Positions 1 to 9,009 of a DNA stretch of 64,000 nucleotides are shown here, one piece after another. Below the pieces are notes generated by a model. It saw only the letters and a list, made by a program, of their open reading frames with translations. It searched no databases and was not told the origin of the DNA. The DNA comes from Bog-950 sp046329535. GTDB taxonomy: Bacteria; Bacteroidota; Bacteroidia; Chitinophagales; LD1. Position numbers and translations under genes: made by a program. Position 1 is the first letter of the stretch. Every line of letters begins with the position of its first letter. The DNA is taken from positions 1 through 64,000 of the forward strand of contig JAXLUN010000011.1 of the NCBI GenBank assembly GCA_046329535.1, read 5' to 3'.

Positions 1-1147
1 CATACACATAATTGCCAAAAGTGGCATGTTGGCGATGTTCACTATAATCAGCCATTAACAAAAACTTTTCGTAAACAGGCAACTGATATTGAAACCCTGT
101 CTGATACTGATGCGTTCTAATCTGTTCACTGTAATAATAGGCACTGCCCCTTAATCGCTTAACAGATACATTCTCTCCTCCAATTCTATCTTCAAAAATA
201 TAGCGCGCGTAAATAGAGGCAACCCGGCTTTGCTGACGGTTAAAATTCCATTTGTTGTAGAAGCTGGCTCGGTTAATAAGCGGAACATCCGTAAAGTTAT
301 CCTTATCCAGATCCCAGCGATAGTTAGAACTCTCCCCGGTGAAAGTTACAAAAGAACTGGCACGCTTTAATTTAAACGATGCCGAAATATCGGCATTGGC
401 AGAAAGCATAGAGTTAAGACAAACATTAGCCGCAAAGCGAGGAGCTTTAGAAGCATTTTTAGTCTTTATGTTTATTACACCGGCTATAGCTTCTGAACCA
501 TAAAGAGTGGAGGCTGACCCCTTGAGCACTTCCACTTTGTCAATCAGACTCATAGGGAAAGCATGTAGTGCGTATATACCTGCCAGTCCGTTCATGGCGG
601 GTACTCCATCAATCAAAAACATACTATAGTTTCCTTCCAGTCCGTTAATCTGCACATCGGTGGTGTTCGATACTCCGTTATCTACATCTGGAAAAATGCC
701 GTTGATACCAGCCAAAGCATCGAAGATATTGGTAGGGTTATATCGTTTGAAATATTTCTGGGTGTATACATCCACAGGCGATACACTTTCTGCCTTCTTA
801 GTCTCTTTCAGCGTCCCTGTCACTACTATCTCCTGCAGTTTAGCATCTAGTGGAATCAGATGGACGGTCAGTGTAGTGACTCCCCCGTCTTTAATGGCTA
901 CTTCTTGCTGAAAATTTTCATGTCCTACATATGATATGCGAATCTGATACTTGCCGGCTGGTATGTGGTTCATTTCATATTTCCCATCGGGGCCGGTGGT
1001 AGCCGCAAATGGTGTTTTAATCAATACTACCGAGGCAGATTCCAGCGTATCGCTTTTCCCGTAAACAGACCCTTTCAGTGAGCCCTGCGGCTGAGCATAC
1101 AGTATTGTATAGCCGATAAGTGACAGGAGAAGAAAGAATGGCTTCAT
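1..1147 (-). CDS. TonB-dependent outer-membrane receptor, C-terminus beyond window
   Basis: Leftward reading frame open from an ATG at 1147 to the window edge, giving 382 residues of a longer protein. It starts with a signal peptide (about residues 1-19, ending LYAQ). A carboxypeptidase-regulatory-like beta-sandwich follows (about 22-100), then a TonB-box-like EIVVTGT, then a plug domain with the usual GLEGNYSMFLIDGVP and VEVLKGSASTLYGSEAIAGVINI segments, and the first barrel strands. This layout is typical of Bacteroidota receptors that import siderophores, vitamins or glycans with TonB energy. The substrate cannot be told: no SusD partner lies to its right and the left side is not visible. 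It is divergent from the DHH phosphoesterase gene. Confidence 0.93.
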   Translation of the reverse strand, partial: MKPFFLLLSLIGYTILYAQPQGSLKGSVYGKSDTLESASVVLIKTPFAATTGPDGKYEMNHIPAGKYQIRISYVGHENFQQEVAIKDGGVTTLTVHLIPLDAKLQEIVVTGTLKETKKAESVSPVDVYTQKYFKRYNPTNIFDALAGINGIFPDVDNGVSNTTDVQINGLEGNYSMFLIDGVPAMNGLAGIYALHAFPMSLIDKVEVLKGSASTLYGSEAIAGVINIKTKNASKAPRFAANVCLNSMLSANADISASFKLKRASSFVTFTGESSNYRWDLDKDNFTDVPLINRASFYNKWNFNRQQSRVASIYARYIFEDRIGGENVSVKRLRGSAYYYSEQIRTHQYQTGFQYQLPVYEKFLLMADYSEHRQHATFGNYVY

Positions 1148-1213
1148 CCATGTAAATATATATTACTTCACGTTTTATTCAGCTCTTTGGTAGCTACTTA
1201 CTACGAATTAGGC

Positions 1214-1220
1214 TAATTTG
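1214..1220 (+). promoter_or_regulatory. Probable -7 box of the DHH phosphoesterase gene
   Basis: TAATTTG lies 15 bases before the ATG at 1236. It is one base shorter than the Bacteroidota consensus TAnnTTTG, and a TTG at 1187-1189 is further away than usual. This would give a leader of about 10 bases. Confidence 0.4.
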
Positions 1221-1235
1221 ATACATTCGCACCTC

Positions 1236-2252
1236 ATGAAATTTCCAGCCGACAGTATTGCTCAACTTAGCCAGTTTCTTTCAAATCCTCAAAAGATAGT
1301 GATTGTATCACACCGTAATCCGGATGGTGATGCGCTGGGCTCTTCTTTAGGTTGGAAAGGTTATCTTGAAAAAAAAGGCCATGAGGTCTGTTTTATATCT
1401 CCCACCGCCTATACACAAAACTTAAGCTGGATTCCCGGCACGGCAGATATTCTGGTAAACGAAGGGGAGATGGGGCGCAAACTTTGCGAAGCTAAACTCA
1501 AAAGTGCCGAGCTTATTTTCTGCCTAGATTTCAATGCCATTTCAAGGCTGGAAGATTTTGGCAAACACATTGTCGAATCTACGGCAGTAAAAGTAATGAT
1601 TGATCATCACCAGCAACCGGAAGACTTTGCTCACCTTGTTTTCAGCGATATAAGCTATTGTGCTACTTCCGAAATGATTTTCGATATTATTGCCGATTTG
1701 GGAGACATATCTTTGATAGATGAAACTATAGCTGTTTGTCTATATACCGGTTTGGCAACTGATAATGGCTTCTTTCAGTTCAATAACACAACCCCTAACT
1801 CACTTCGGGTGGCAGCAGCTTTGGTTGAAGCAGGAGTTAAGCCAGCCTTTATCAGCGAAAAGATATTCAATATTTTCCGTGAAAACCGCTTACGTTTCTT
1901 TGGCTACTGTCTGCAGGAGAAGTTAAAATTGGTGAAGAACGGACATGTGGCTTACATGATGTTATCACAGGCCGAGATAAAAAAATTTAATTTGCAGGGT
2001 GGCGATAGCGAAGGATTGGTCAATTATCCCTTTAAGATAGAAGGCGTAAAAATGACGGCTTATTTTAGTGAGGAACCCGATAAGATTAAAATCAGCTTCC
2101 GTTCACAAGGCGAACTGGATGTAAACACTTTTGCCCGAACTTTTTTTGAAGGTGGAGGCCACCGCAATGCTGCCGGTGGAAAGAGCGGCATAGGATTGGA
2201 TAAGACGGAGAAGAAATTTTTAGAAGCGCTGGAAACTTTAAACTTTCTATAA
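1236..2252 (+). CDS. DHH-family phosphoesterase, NrnA-like (nanoRNase / pAp phosphatase)
   Basis: 338 residues from the ATG at 1236. The same frame extends to a TTG at 1218, but that codon falls inside the -7 box. The N-terminal DHH domain carries SHRNPDGDALGSS (metal-binding Asp residues) and IDHHQQP, the DHH motif. The C-terminal DHHA1 domain carries GGGHRNAAGG. NrnA-type enzymes degrade 2-5 nt RNA to mononucleotides and dephosphorylate pAp to AMP in the cytoplasm. The length matches the family. The prolyl-isomerase lipoprotein gene follows 34 bases downstream on the same strand and may be co-transcribed. Confidence 0.92.
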   Translation: MKFPADSIAQLSQFLSNPQKIVIVSHRNPDGDALGSSLGWKGYLEKKGHEVCFISPTAYTQNLSWIPGTADILVNEGEMGRKLCEAKLKSAELIFCLDFNAISRLEDFGKHIVESTAVKVMIDHHQQPEDFAHLVFSDISYCATSEMIFDIIADLGDISLIDETIAVCLYTGLATDNGFFQFNNTTPNSLRVAAALVEAGVKPAFISEKIFNIFRENRLRFFGYCLQEKLKLVKNGHVAYMMLSQAEIKKFNLQGGDSEGLVNYPFKIEGVKMTAYFSEEPDKIKISFRSQGELDVNTFARTFFEGGGHRNAAGGKSGIGLDKTEKKFLEALETLNFL

Positions 2253-2286
2253 ATTCAGTAAACAATCATTTTTAAAACCAACATCA

Positions 2287-3405
2287 ATGAACAGAATATT
2301 TTTAACCCTTACCTTGTTTGCCGGCATGTTTAGTTCATGCAATGCAAACAGTAACAAAACCGAAGAATCAAACATGGCAACACCCGCAGAACCATCCGCT
2401 CAACCGGTGGCAGAAGTAAAAAACTGGAAAGAAACTCCAGGCCTTTATGCTGAATTTGTAACCGCTAAAGGAAGCATTGTAGTCTCTCTTTTCTACAAAA
2501 AAGCTCCGGTAACCGTAGCTAACTTTATTGGTTTGGCCGAAGGCAAAATCAAGAACAACGCTAAACCCGAAGGCAAACCTTTCTATGACGGTCTAACCTT
2601 TCATCGTTGTATTCACACTCCCCAGCCTTTTATGATTCAAGGGGGCGATCCGGCCGGTAATGGCTCTGGTGGTCCGGGATACTCATTTGCCGATGAGTTC
2701 GATTTATCTTCTAAGTTTGACAAGGTTGGCTTGCTGGCTATGGCCAATGCAGGACCGGCCACAAACGGCTCTCAGTTCTTTATTACCGAAGCTCTCACTG
2801 GATGGCTGGATTACAAACACACCATTTTTGGCGAAACAGTAGCCGGATACGAGTTAGTTCCAACCTTTAACAATGGCGATGTAATTACCAAAGTAAACAT
2901 CGTTCGGGTAGGTAAAGATGCCGAAACCTTTGATGCAGTGGCTACATGGGCTAAAAAAGATGAGTTGCTCAAAGCTAAAGCTGCCGAATTTGCCGCTCAA
3001 AAAGCTGAAAAAGATAAAGCTAAAACCATCAGTGCAGATGAGTTAGTTAAAAAAAGCTACCCGGCTGCTCAAAAAACAGCCAGCGGATTATATTATGTAG
3101 TGGAGCAGAAAGGAACCGGTGCTAAAGCAGAAGCCGGTAAATCAGTATCCGTACACTATACCGGCACATTAGCCGATGGCAGTAAGTTCGATTCCAGTCG
3201 TGACAGAGGCCAGCCAATAACATTTCAGCTAGGAGTAGGGCAGGTAATTAAGGGATGGGACGAAGGCATTGCTCTTATGAGTGTAGGCTCTAAGTATAAA
3301 CTGATTATCCCGGCTTCTTTAGGCTACGGCAGTCAGGGTGCTGGTGGTGTTATTCCGCCAAATGCAACACTTATTTTCGACACTGAGTTAATGGAAGTGA
3401 AATAA
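2287..3405 (+). CDS. Dual-family peptidylprolyl isomerase lipoprotein (cyclophilin-FKBP fusion)
   Basis: 372 residues. A lipoprotein signal ends in FSSC, so Cys18 should be lipidated and the protein anchored in an envelope membrane. Residues about 50-205 form a cyclophilin domain (FYDGLTFHRC, IQGGDPAGNGSGGPGY, TNGSQFFIT, LDYKHTIFGE). A Lys/Ala-rich helical linker covers about 215-255. Residues about 265-372 form an FKBP domain (VSVHYTGTLADGSKFDSS, GQVIKGWDEGI, IPASLGYG, IPPNATLIFDTEL). Both are prolyl cis-trans isomerases, so the protein probably helps fold periplasmic or outer-membrane proteins. Proteins joining both immunophilin families are known but uncommon. Both domains look complete, with no frameshift. 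A perfect hairpin terminator follows. Confidence 0.94.
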   Translation: MNRIFLTLTLFAGMFSSCNANSNKTEESNMATPAEPSAQPVAEVKNWKETPGLYAEFVTAKGSIVVSLFYKKAPVTVANFIGLAEGKIKNNAKPEGKPFYDGLTFHRCIHTPQPFMIQGGDPAGNGSGGPGYSFADEFDLSSKFDKVGLLAMANAGPATNGSQFFITEALTGWLDYKHTIFGETVAGYELVPTFNNGDVITKVNIVRVGKDAETFDAVATWAKKDELLKAKAAEFAAQKAEKDKAKTISADELVKKSYPAAQKTASGLYYVVEQKGTGAKAEAGKSVSVHYTGTLADGSKFDSSRDRGQPITFQLGVGQVIKGWDEGIALMSVGSKYKLIIPASLGYGSQGAGGVIPPNATLIFDTELMEVK

Positions 3406-3428
3406 TCTTTCAATATTCCTCTAAACAT

Positions 3429-3464
3429 AAAAAGTAAAGGCACCGTCTGGTGCCTTTACTTTTT
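3429..3464. terminator. Bidirectional intrinsic terminator
   Basis: Perfect 16-bp inverted repeat (3429-3444 with 3449-3464) around the 4-base loop GTCT. The stem ends in A5 on one side and T5 on the other, so it can act in both directions. It separates the isomerase gene from the convergent histidine kinase gene. Confidence 0.9.
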
Positions 3465-3481
3465 ATGTTTTTGTCGTTGGG

Positions 3482-5173
3482 TTAATGTGGCTGAGTAGGT
3501 AAGGTAAAAATAAACTCTGAACCTTTTCCTGGTTCACTTTCCACTTCAATTTTACCTCCATAACTCTCCACTATCTTTTTACAAATAGCCAGCCCTATGC
3601 CGGTACCTTCATATTCCTCATGAGTGTGCAGACGCTTGAAAATTTCGAATATCTTGTCTTTGTATTGAGGGGCAATCCCAATTCCGTTATCTTTCACCCT
3701 AAACTCTGTAAAGCCGTTTATCTTACCTACCTGTACTTCAATTTTGGGCTGTTCGCTTTTATTGTATTTAAGAGCATTGCTCACCAGGTTAGAAAACACA
3801 TGAATTGCCTGTGTCCGGTTAACATATACATTGGGTAAATTATCGGGAACCTCCAAGGCGGCATTTTTCTCTTTCACCAGCGCAAACGTATCATTACGAA
3901 CGCTTTGAAGTACCTCATTCAAGTCTACCTGCTCAGAGCTTTTATTCCTAAAATCATTGGTAGTGTATAGAAATATATCGCTGATAAGCTGATTCAAATG
4001 CTTTACTGACTTAACCGCCCGTTCAATCATATCATTCGATTCCACATCCAGATTATTCTTCCTTTTTAGTAATTGCAAGTAGGTCGATATATTCCGCAAA
4101 GGCGTTTTTAAGTCGTGCGAGGTAACAAAAGCAAATTGCTTAAGCCCGTCATTCACCCGCTCCATATCTGCAAGTGCGCTTTTTAGTTTATCCTCTGCTT
4201 CTTTCCGTTCAGTTATATCCATCGAAAAAGCCACCACCCCGCTTATTTCACCGGTATGGTCACGGATAGGGGCTGCCCCTTTCATAGTCACCCGCTCGCG
4301 TCCGGTTCGGTCTACAATCACCTCATCCATGTGACATATGTTGCCCGTGCTTAATGCCGCCTTAAACATGGCGTGACGTTTCACAGCAAACGAAGGATCC
4401 ATGTTTCTTAACTGAGCATAATCAAAATCGGTTTTCCCGATTATCCATTTCTTTACCTCCCCATCTTTAATACCGTTATGGTTTACATAGGTGTAACGCA
4501 TGTCCTTATCAAAGGTGGCAATATCAATAGGTACCTGATCCATTACACTGGTAAAATAGTTCTTTTGACTCAGCAACTCGTTATGCTGGCGAGCGTTTTC
4601 TTTCAGTTCATTTTCTCCATTGTTCACCAGTATCAACACAATGAGCACCACCAGAATAAACTTAACCGGAATGGTCATATAGTAAATGGCCATTTGCTGT
4701 TCCACTGGCAATTCAAACATCTGTAAATTTGTGCCCAGTGCGTGATAAACGGAAAAATACAGGAAGCCCTGTATCGCACACAGAATGATATAATTCTTCT
4801 GCCTTACGTTAAACAATACCAACGGCAGAAAGGTCGTAATAATCAGAAAATCAATTACTCGCGCCTCGTAACCTATAAATATACTAAATAGAAGTAGGTG
4901 AAGGTTCTGAATACTGAGTCCGAAAATGCGACCTGCATTGTAATGCTTGTTTTTGATAAGCAGGGAGGTAATACCAAAGCAAATCAGCATGGAGATAAGC
5001 AGCCAGCCGGCCCGCTCAATACCCCAGCCCCAAAAGGCAAGGTCCAGCAACAGCACCGTCAGGCTCATTACAAACACTACCTGATTGGCAAATACAATGT
5101 ATTTCCAGTCGGTATGTTTGGTTTTTCCTTCTAAACCAATATGAGAGGCTCGGTTCCAGATTTTTTTAATCAC
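3482..5173 (-). CDS. Membrane-bound PAS-domain sensor histidine kinase
   Basis: 563 residues. The N-terminal 190 residues contain about six hydrophobic segments (for example VVFVMSLTVLLLDLAFWGWG and FILVVLIVLILVN). A PAS domain with PAC-like tail (VVAFSMDITERKEAE) follows at about 205-335. The HisKA domain has FVTSHDLKTPLRN, with the phosphorylated His near residue 353. The HATPase domain has NLVSNALKYN, VKDNGIGI and GTGIGLAICKKIVESYGG. All catalytic boxes are intact. There is no receiver or response-regulator gene adjacent, so it is an orphan kinase of the phytochrome-like cyanobacterial type (Cph1-like HisKA, SHDLKTPLR). The signal is unknown. It is divergent from the outer-membrane protein gene at 5354. 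Confidence 0.92.
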   Translation of the reverse strand: MIKKIWNRASHIGLEGKTKHTDWKYIVFANQVVFVMSLTVLLLDLAFWGWGIERAGWLLISMLICFGITSLLIKNKHYNAGRIFGLSIQNLHLLLFSIFIGYEARVIDFLIITTFLPLVLFNVRQKNYIILCAIQGFLYFSVYHALGTNLQMFELPVEQQMAIYYMTIPVKFILVVLIVLILVNNGENELKENARQHNELLSQKNYFTSVMDQVPIDIATFDKDMRYTYVNHNGIKDGEVKKWIIGKTDFDYAQLRNMDPSFAVKRHAMFKAALSTGNICHMDEVIVDRTGRERVTMKGAAPIRDHTGEISGVVAFSMDITERKEAEDKLKSALADMERVNDGLKQFAFVTSHDLKTPLRNISTYLQLLKRKNNLDVESNDMIERAVKSVKHLNQLISDIFLYTTNDFRNKSSEQVDLNEVLQSVRNDTFALVKEKNAALEVPDNLPNVYVNRTQAIHVFSNLVSNALKYNKSEQPKIEVQVGKINGFTEFRVKDNGIGIAPQYKDKIFEIFKRLHTHEEYEGTGIGLAICKKIVESYGGKIEVESEPGKGSEFIFTLPTQPH

Positions 5174-5353
5174 TCGGTATAGTTTCGCGTTGGGTATACG
5201 GGGCTTGTTAAAAAAGGTTCATGAACCTACGCTTCAAAACATTTAGCGCCCCGAATGGTTTCAGATGATACTTGTCAGTATTAGCGTTAAAATAAATAAT
5301 CTGTACTGCGTTATATCCGGCATTCATCATCTTTGTAACACAAAATCTATAAA

Positions 5354-6220
5354 ATGAAAAACATGAAATATTGGTTCCTGGCAGCTTTCTTCTTTTTAGC
5401 AGCCGGTGCCTTTGCACAAAACAACACCGAAGATGTGATGTATCTCAAAAACGGAACTATCTACCGGGGCACTATTATAGAACAGGTACCGGGCGAAAGT
5501 TATAAGATACAGATTGCCGGTGGAAGCGTTATATCACTCACCGTAGCCGAGGTGCAGAAAATTACCAAAGAGACGGCCTACAACACCCGCCCCCAATATC
5601 ACGACCGCGAAAAAGAGGATTTCCCGATGATGCCACATTTCATGATGAGCAAGCGCGACACCTCTACCAAACCAGCCTACCTGCGCAAACGCAGATTCTT
5701 TTCCACTATCGAGTTTCGCCCTGGTAATACCTCGGTAGGCCTGCGCATTGTCCATGGCTATAAGTTCGGTCGCTTCGGTTATCTGGGTATCGGCTTCGGG
5801 GTAGATGCCGTATCGTTCAGCAACCGAATGTTCGATAGCAAACATCTGTTTGATAATACTATTACCAACAACGGTCTCTATCTCCCTCTCTATATCCATT
5901 ACTCAGGCGATATTCTGCGCAAGCGCATTACTCCGTATTATTTTATCGAAGCCGGTTATGCAGCCCATCCGGTCAATCCTTTTGTGAGCAGCAACGGTAT
6001 CAAAACCTATGGCGGACCTACCGCTGCCGCTGGTTTCGGGGTGAAGTTTAACAGTAAAGGCCGCACCAGTTTTGCGCTGAACCTCAACGCCACTTACCGC
6101 ACTGACCGATACCGCGTTACCCGCACCACCACCGATGTATTTGGCAACCCTTACACCTATACCGACCGTGGTATGAAGGGCAAAGCCTTCGGCTCCATCG
6201 GACTCACCATCGGTTTCTGA
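5354..6220 (+). CDS. Outer-membrane beta-barrel protein, unknown function
   Basis: 288 residues with a clear signal peptide (first ATG or the in-frame ATG three codons later, ending GAFAQ). Residues about 25-75 form a small beta domain of a type common in Bacteroidota (MYLKNGTIYRGTIIEQVPGE, then a hydrophobic strand and EVQKITKE). The rest alternates polar and aromatic residues as in an 8-stranded barrel (FGYLGIGFGVDAVSF, YYFIEAGYAAHP, GPTAAAGFGVKFN) and ends in a terminal Phe after GLTIGF, as outer-membrane barrels do. No function can be assigned. Codons are noticeably richer in G/C at third positions than in genes further right. A strong terminator follows. Confidence 0.85.
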   Translation: MKNMKYWFLAAFFFLAAGAFAQNNTEDVMYLKNGTIYRGTIIEQVPGESYKIQIAGGSVISLTVAEVQKITKETAYNTRPQYHDREKEDFPMMPHFMMSKRDTSTKPAYLRKRRFFSTIEFRPGNTSVGLRIVHGYKFGRFGYLGIGFGVDAVSFSNRMFDSKHLFDNTITNNGLYLPLYIHYSGDILRKRITPYYFIEAGYAAHPVNPFVSSNGIKTYGGPTAAAGFGVKFNSKGRTSFALNLNATYRTDRYRVTRTTTDVFGNPYTYTDRGMKGKAFGSIGLTIGF

Positions 6221-6245
6221 TAAAACAATTAGCTTAATTACTCCG

Positions 6246-6271
6246 GCCCCTGCATTAGCAGGGGCTTTTTT
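6246..6271 (+). terminator. Intrinsic terminator
   Basis: Perfect 8-bp GC-rich stem GCCCCTGC (6246-6253), loop ATTA, complement 6258-6265, then T6. It ends the outer-membrane protein transcript. Confidence 0.9.
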
Positions 6272-6427
6272 ATGGGGATGAAAACCAGGCAGGCAACTCA
6301 TTACCATTCACTAGTAACCGGCATCTGCTCCATCAAAACGCATCGCTGTACTATTTCAATCAGCAACTAACCCCCGCTGTTGATATTCGCTCCCTTCAAT
6401 TGTTTCAATTTACGTTCATTTGCGCGA

Positions 6428-7048
6428 ATGCAAGTCACCGAAAAATACCGCGATGCACTGCCCCTGATGGAGCACTTTTACACTATTCAGGGCGAGGGGT
6501 TTCATCAGGGCAAAGCCTCTTACTTTATCCGCTTTGGCGGCTGCGATTTAGGCTGTAGCTGGTGCGATGTAAAAGAAAGCTGGGATGCCGGCAACTATCC
6601 CCTTATTCCCGTTACCGAAATAGTGAACGAAGTGCTGAAAAGCGGAGCTAAAATGTGTGTGGTGACGGGCGGTGAACCCATGATACACGATTTAAGCCTG
6701 CTCACGCAAATGTTGCATCAACATCACGTAACGGTGAATGTAGAAACCAGCGGGGCCTACCCCATCAGCGGGGAGTGGGACTGGATATGCGTTTCGCCCA
6801 AGCGTTTCAAACTTCCTTTGCCTGAATCGTTAAAAGTGGCATCCGAATTGAAAGTAGTGATTAACCATGTCAACGATTTTCGTTTTGCCGAACAATTTGT
6901 GCCTCAGCTCAAAGACAACTGCAAGTTGTTTCTGCAGCCGGAATGGAGCCGCGAAAAAGAAGTGCTGCCCCTGATGATTGATTACGTGAAACAACATCAG
7001 CAATGGGAAATATCCTTGCAGATTCATAAATACATGAACATTCCATAG
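6428..7048 (+). CDS. queE: 7-carboxy-7-deazaguanine synthase
   Basis: About 206 residues from the ATG at 6428. The frame also opens upstream at a TTG at 6380, but those residues have no family resemblance. Radical SAM enzyme of queuosine/deazapurine synthesis that converts CPH4 to CDG. It carries the TIQGEGFHQGKASYFIRFGG start typical of QueE and the [4Fe-4S] motif CX3CX2C in CDLGCSWCD, followed by VTGGEP. No other queuosine gene lies in the window. A -7-like TTCATTTG at 6415-6422 lies just before the ATG. I looked for a preQ1 riboswitch between 6272 and 6427 and saw none. Confidence 0.93.
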   Translation: MQVTEKYRDALPLMEHFYTIQGEGFHQGKASYFIRFGGCDLGCSWCDVKESWDAGNYPLIPVTEIVNEVLKSGAKMCVVTGGEPMIHDLSLLTQMLHQHHVTVNVETSGAYPISGEWDWICVSPKRFKLPLPESLKVASELKVVINHVNDFRFAEQFVPQLKDNCKLFLQPEWSREKEVLPLMIDYVKQHQQWEISLQIHKYMNIP

Positions 7049-7095
7049 CCGAAAATAAAGATAAACCTGCTCCGTAAACCGCTCCGATACACCTC

Positions 7096-9009
7096 ATGAA
7101 ACACTGCTTATTAACCGCCCTGCTTCTTCCTTTGTTCGTTTCTGCTCAGGTTACCACCCGCAATAATGCGAAGGGCAAAGCCAAAGAGTTCTTCGATCGG
7201 GCCGACCATGATTACGCCTTCGGCAAACTGTTTATGGCCGATAGTCTGGCCCATGAAGCGGTACGCGAAAAAGATAATTTCATTGATGCCTGGCTGCTCA
7301 TCGGGCAAATGAATCTGGAATACTTGAAGAATTATAAAGAAGCCGAAAAAGCTTTCGAAAAAGTAAAACTGCTGCAAGCCGACTACATCAGCGATGCCGA
7401 TTTTCAGATTGCCCGCTGCAACATGAACCAGGGCGATTATGCCAAGGCCAAAACTCACCTTTCATCCTTTCTGCAGGGTCAGCGTATAGCCGCCCCTCAG
7501 CGCATTACTGCCGATAAACTCATCCTCGATTGCGACTTTGCCATGAATGCCATGCAGAACCCGGTCGATTTTAAGCCGGTGAATTTGGGCGGTGGGGTCA
7601 ATACCCCCGATGATGAAAGTATGCCCTCGCTCACAGCCGATGGCAAGTATCTGTATTTCACCCGCCATACCGGTCAGGGCGCTTATCAGGATGAAGATAT
7701 CTTTATGAGTCTGCACACTTCGGTGGGCTTTGCGCAAGCCGGCAGTGTAGGCGAAATGATTAACACCGAACAGTATATTGAAGGGGCACAAAGCATTTCG
7801 CCCAGCGGTAAGTATCTTTTCTTCACCTCAGCCGACCGCCCCGATGGAAACGGCCGGGCCGATATTTACATTAGCCGGAAGGTAGGCGATATGTGGGAAC
7901 GCCCCAACAATATGGGAGCCCCCATCAACTCACCGGGTTACGAAACACAACCCTGCATTTCAGCCGATGGACGGGCTCTTTATTTCTCCTCGGTTCGTGC
8001 CACCGGCAAAGGAGGCAGCGATATCTGGGTCTGTTATATGAATGCAGACGGCACTTGGGGCCAGCCCGAAAACTTAGGAGTAAACATCAACACCCAGTTC
8101 GATGAAATGCGTCCATATATTCATCCCGATGGAGGCACTTTGTATTTCTCTTCCAACGGTCATCCGGGCATGGGCAATTTCGATATCTATGTTAGCCACA
8201 AACAGGCCGATGGCACCTGGGGCAAACCGGTTAATCTCGGGTATCCCATCAACACAGCAGGCGATGAGCTGGGCATTTACGTTACAGCCGATGGAGCAAC
8301 GGCTTACTTTGCCAGTGAGCAGAAAGACAGCTACGGCCAAATGGACATCTACACCTTCAACATGCCGGCTGATTTACGTCCCGGTTATACCTCTTATATC
8401 CGCGGCAATGTGTTTGATGCCGCTACCCGCGAACCCATCGGAGCCAATGTGCAGATATACGATTTGGAAACCGGAAAGCTGTTTGGCGGAGGTTCTTCCG
8501 ATAAGGTAAACGGCATCTTTTTGTCTACCCTTCCGGCCGGTAAAAACTATGCGGTAGAAGTGATGAAGGATGGCTATCTGTTTTTCTCGCACAACATTTC
8601 ATTGAAAGAAGTGAAGGAAGGAACTCCGTTTGAAATGGATATTCCTTTAAACCGCATTAGGGTAGGAGAGAAGATTGTGTTGAACAATATCTTCTTTGAG
8701 TCCGAGCGATTTGAATTAAAGCAGGAATCGAATGCCGAACTGGAAGTAGTGGTAAAACTACTGGATAAAAACCCTTCGCTGCGTATTGAGATAGGCGGAC
8801 ATACCGATAACACCGGCACCGAAGAAAAGAATAATGCACTGTCAGAAAGCCGGGCTAAGAGTGTTTATGATTATCTGGTAAGCAGGGGGGCTTCAGCCGA
8901 TAGAATTACTTACAAAGGATTTGCCTCAACAGCACCCATTGCCACCAATACCACACCCGAAGGCAAAGCCAAAAACAGAAGAACCGAGTTAGTGGTTACA
9001 GGCATTTAA
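7096..9009 (+). CDS. OmpA-family protein with TPR, WD40-like propeller and regulatory domain (PorE-like T9SS component)
   Basis: 637 residues. A signal peptide (ending FVSAQ) is followed by TPR-like helices (about 30-140), a PD40/WD40-like propeller (about 155-430, repeats such as LTADGKYLYFTR, ISPSGKYLFFTS, ISADGRALYFSS, IHPDGGTLYFSS, VTADGATAYFAS), a carboxypeptidase-regulatory-like domain (about 440-510) and a C-terminal OmpA peptidoglycan-binding domain (about 530-637, IGGHTDNTGTEEKNNALSESRA). This domain order is that of PorE, a periplasmic T9SS protein that ties the machinery to peptidoglycan. Many Bacteroidota have several paralogues, so the T9SS role is inferred. The stop overlaps the convergent lipoprotein gene by 4 bases. 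Confidence 0.88.
   Translation: MKHCLLTALLLPLFVSAQVTTRNNAKGKAKEFFDRADHDYAFGKLFMADSLAHEAVREKDNFIDAWLLIGQMNLEYLKNYKEAEKAFEKVKLLQADYISDADFQIARCNMNQGDYAKAKTHLSSFLQGQRIAAPQRITADKLILDCDFAMNAMQNPVDFKPVNLGGGVNTPDDESMPSLTADGKYLYFTRHTGQGAYQDEDIFMSLHTSVGFAQAGSVGEMINTEQYIEGAQSISPSGKYLFFTSADRPDGNGRADIYISRKVGDMWERPNNMGAPINSPGYETQPCISADGRALYFSSVRATGKGGSDIWVCYMNADGTWGQPENLGVNINTQFDEMRPYIHPDGGTLYFSSNGHPGMGNFDIYVSHKQADGTWGKPVNLGYPINTAGDELGIYVTADGATAYFASEQKDSYGQMDIYTFNMPADLRPGYTSYIRGNVFDAATREPIGANVQIYDLETGKLFGGGSSDKVNGIFLSTLPAGKNYAVEVMKDGYLFFSHNISLKEVKEGTPFEMDIPLNRIRVGEKIVLNNIFFESERFELKQESNAELEVVVKLLDKNPSLRIEIGGHTDNTGTEEKNNALSESRAKSVYDYLVSRGASADRITYKGFASTAPIATNTTPEGKAKNRRTELVVTGI

Noticed and set aside
5534..6307. 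Two leftward ORFs of 121 and 134 codons
   Set aside because: Both mirror the G/C-ending codons of the outer-membrane protein gene, and one runs through its terminator hairpin.
6272..6427. preQ1 riboswitch before queE
   Set aside because: No C-rich loop plus A-rich tail or pseudoknot pattern is visible; the region only contains a probable promoter.
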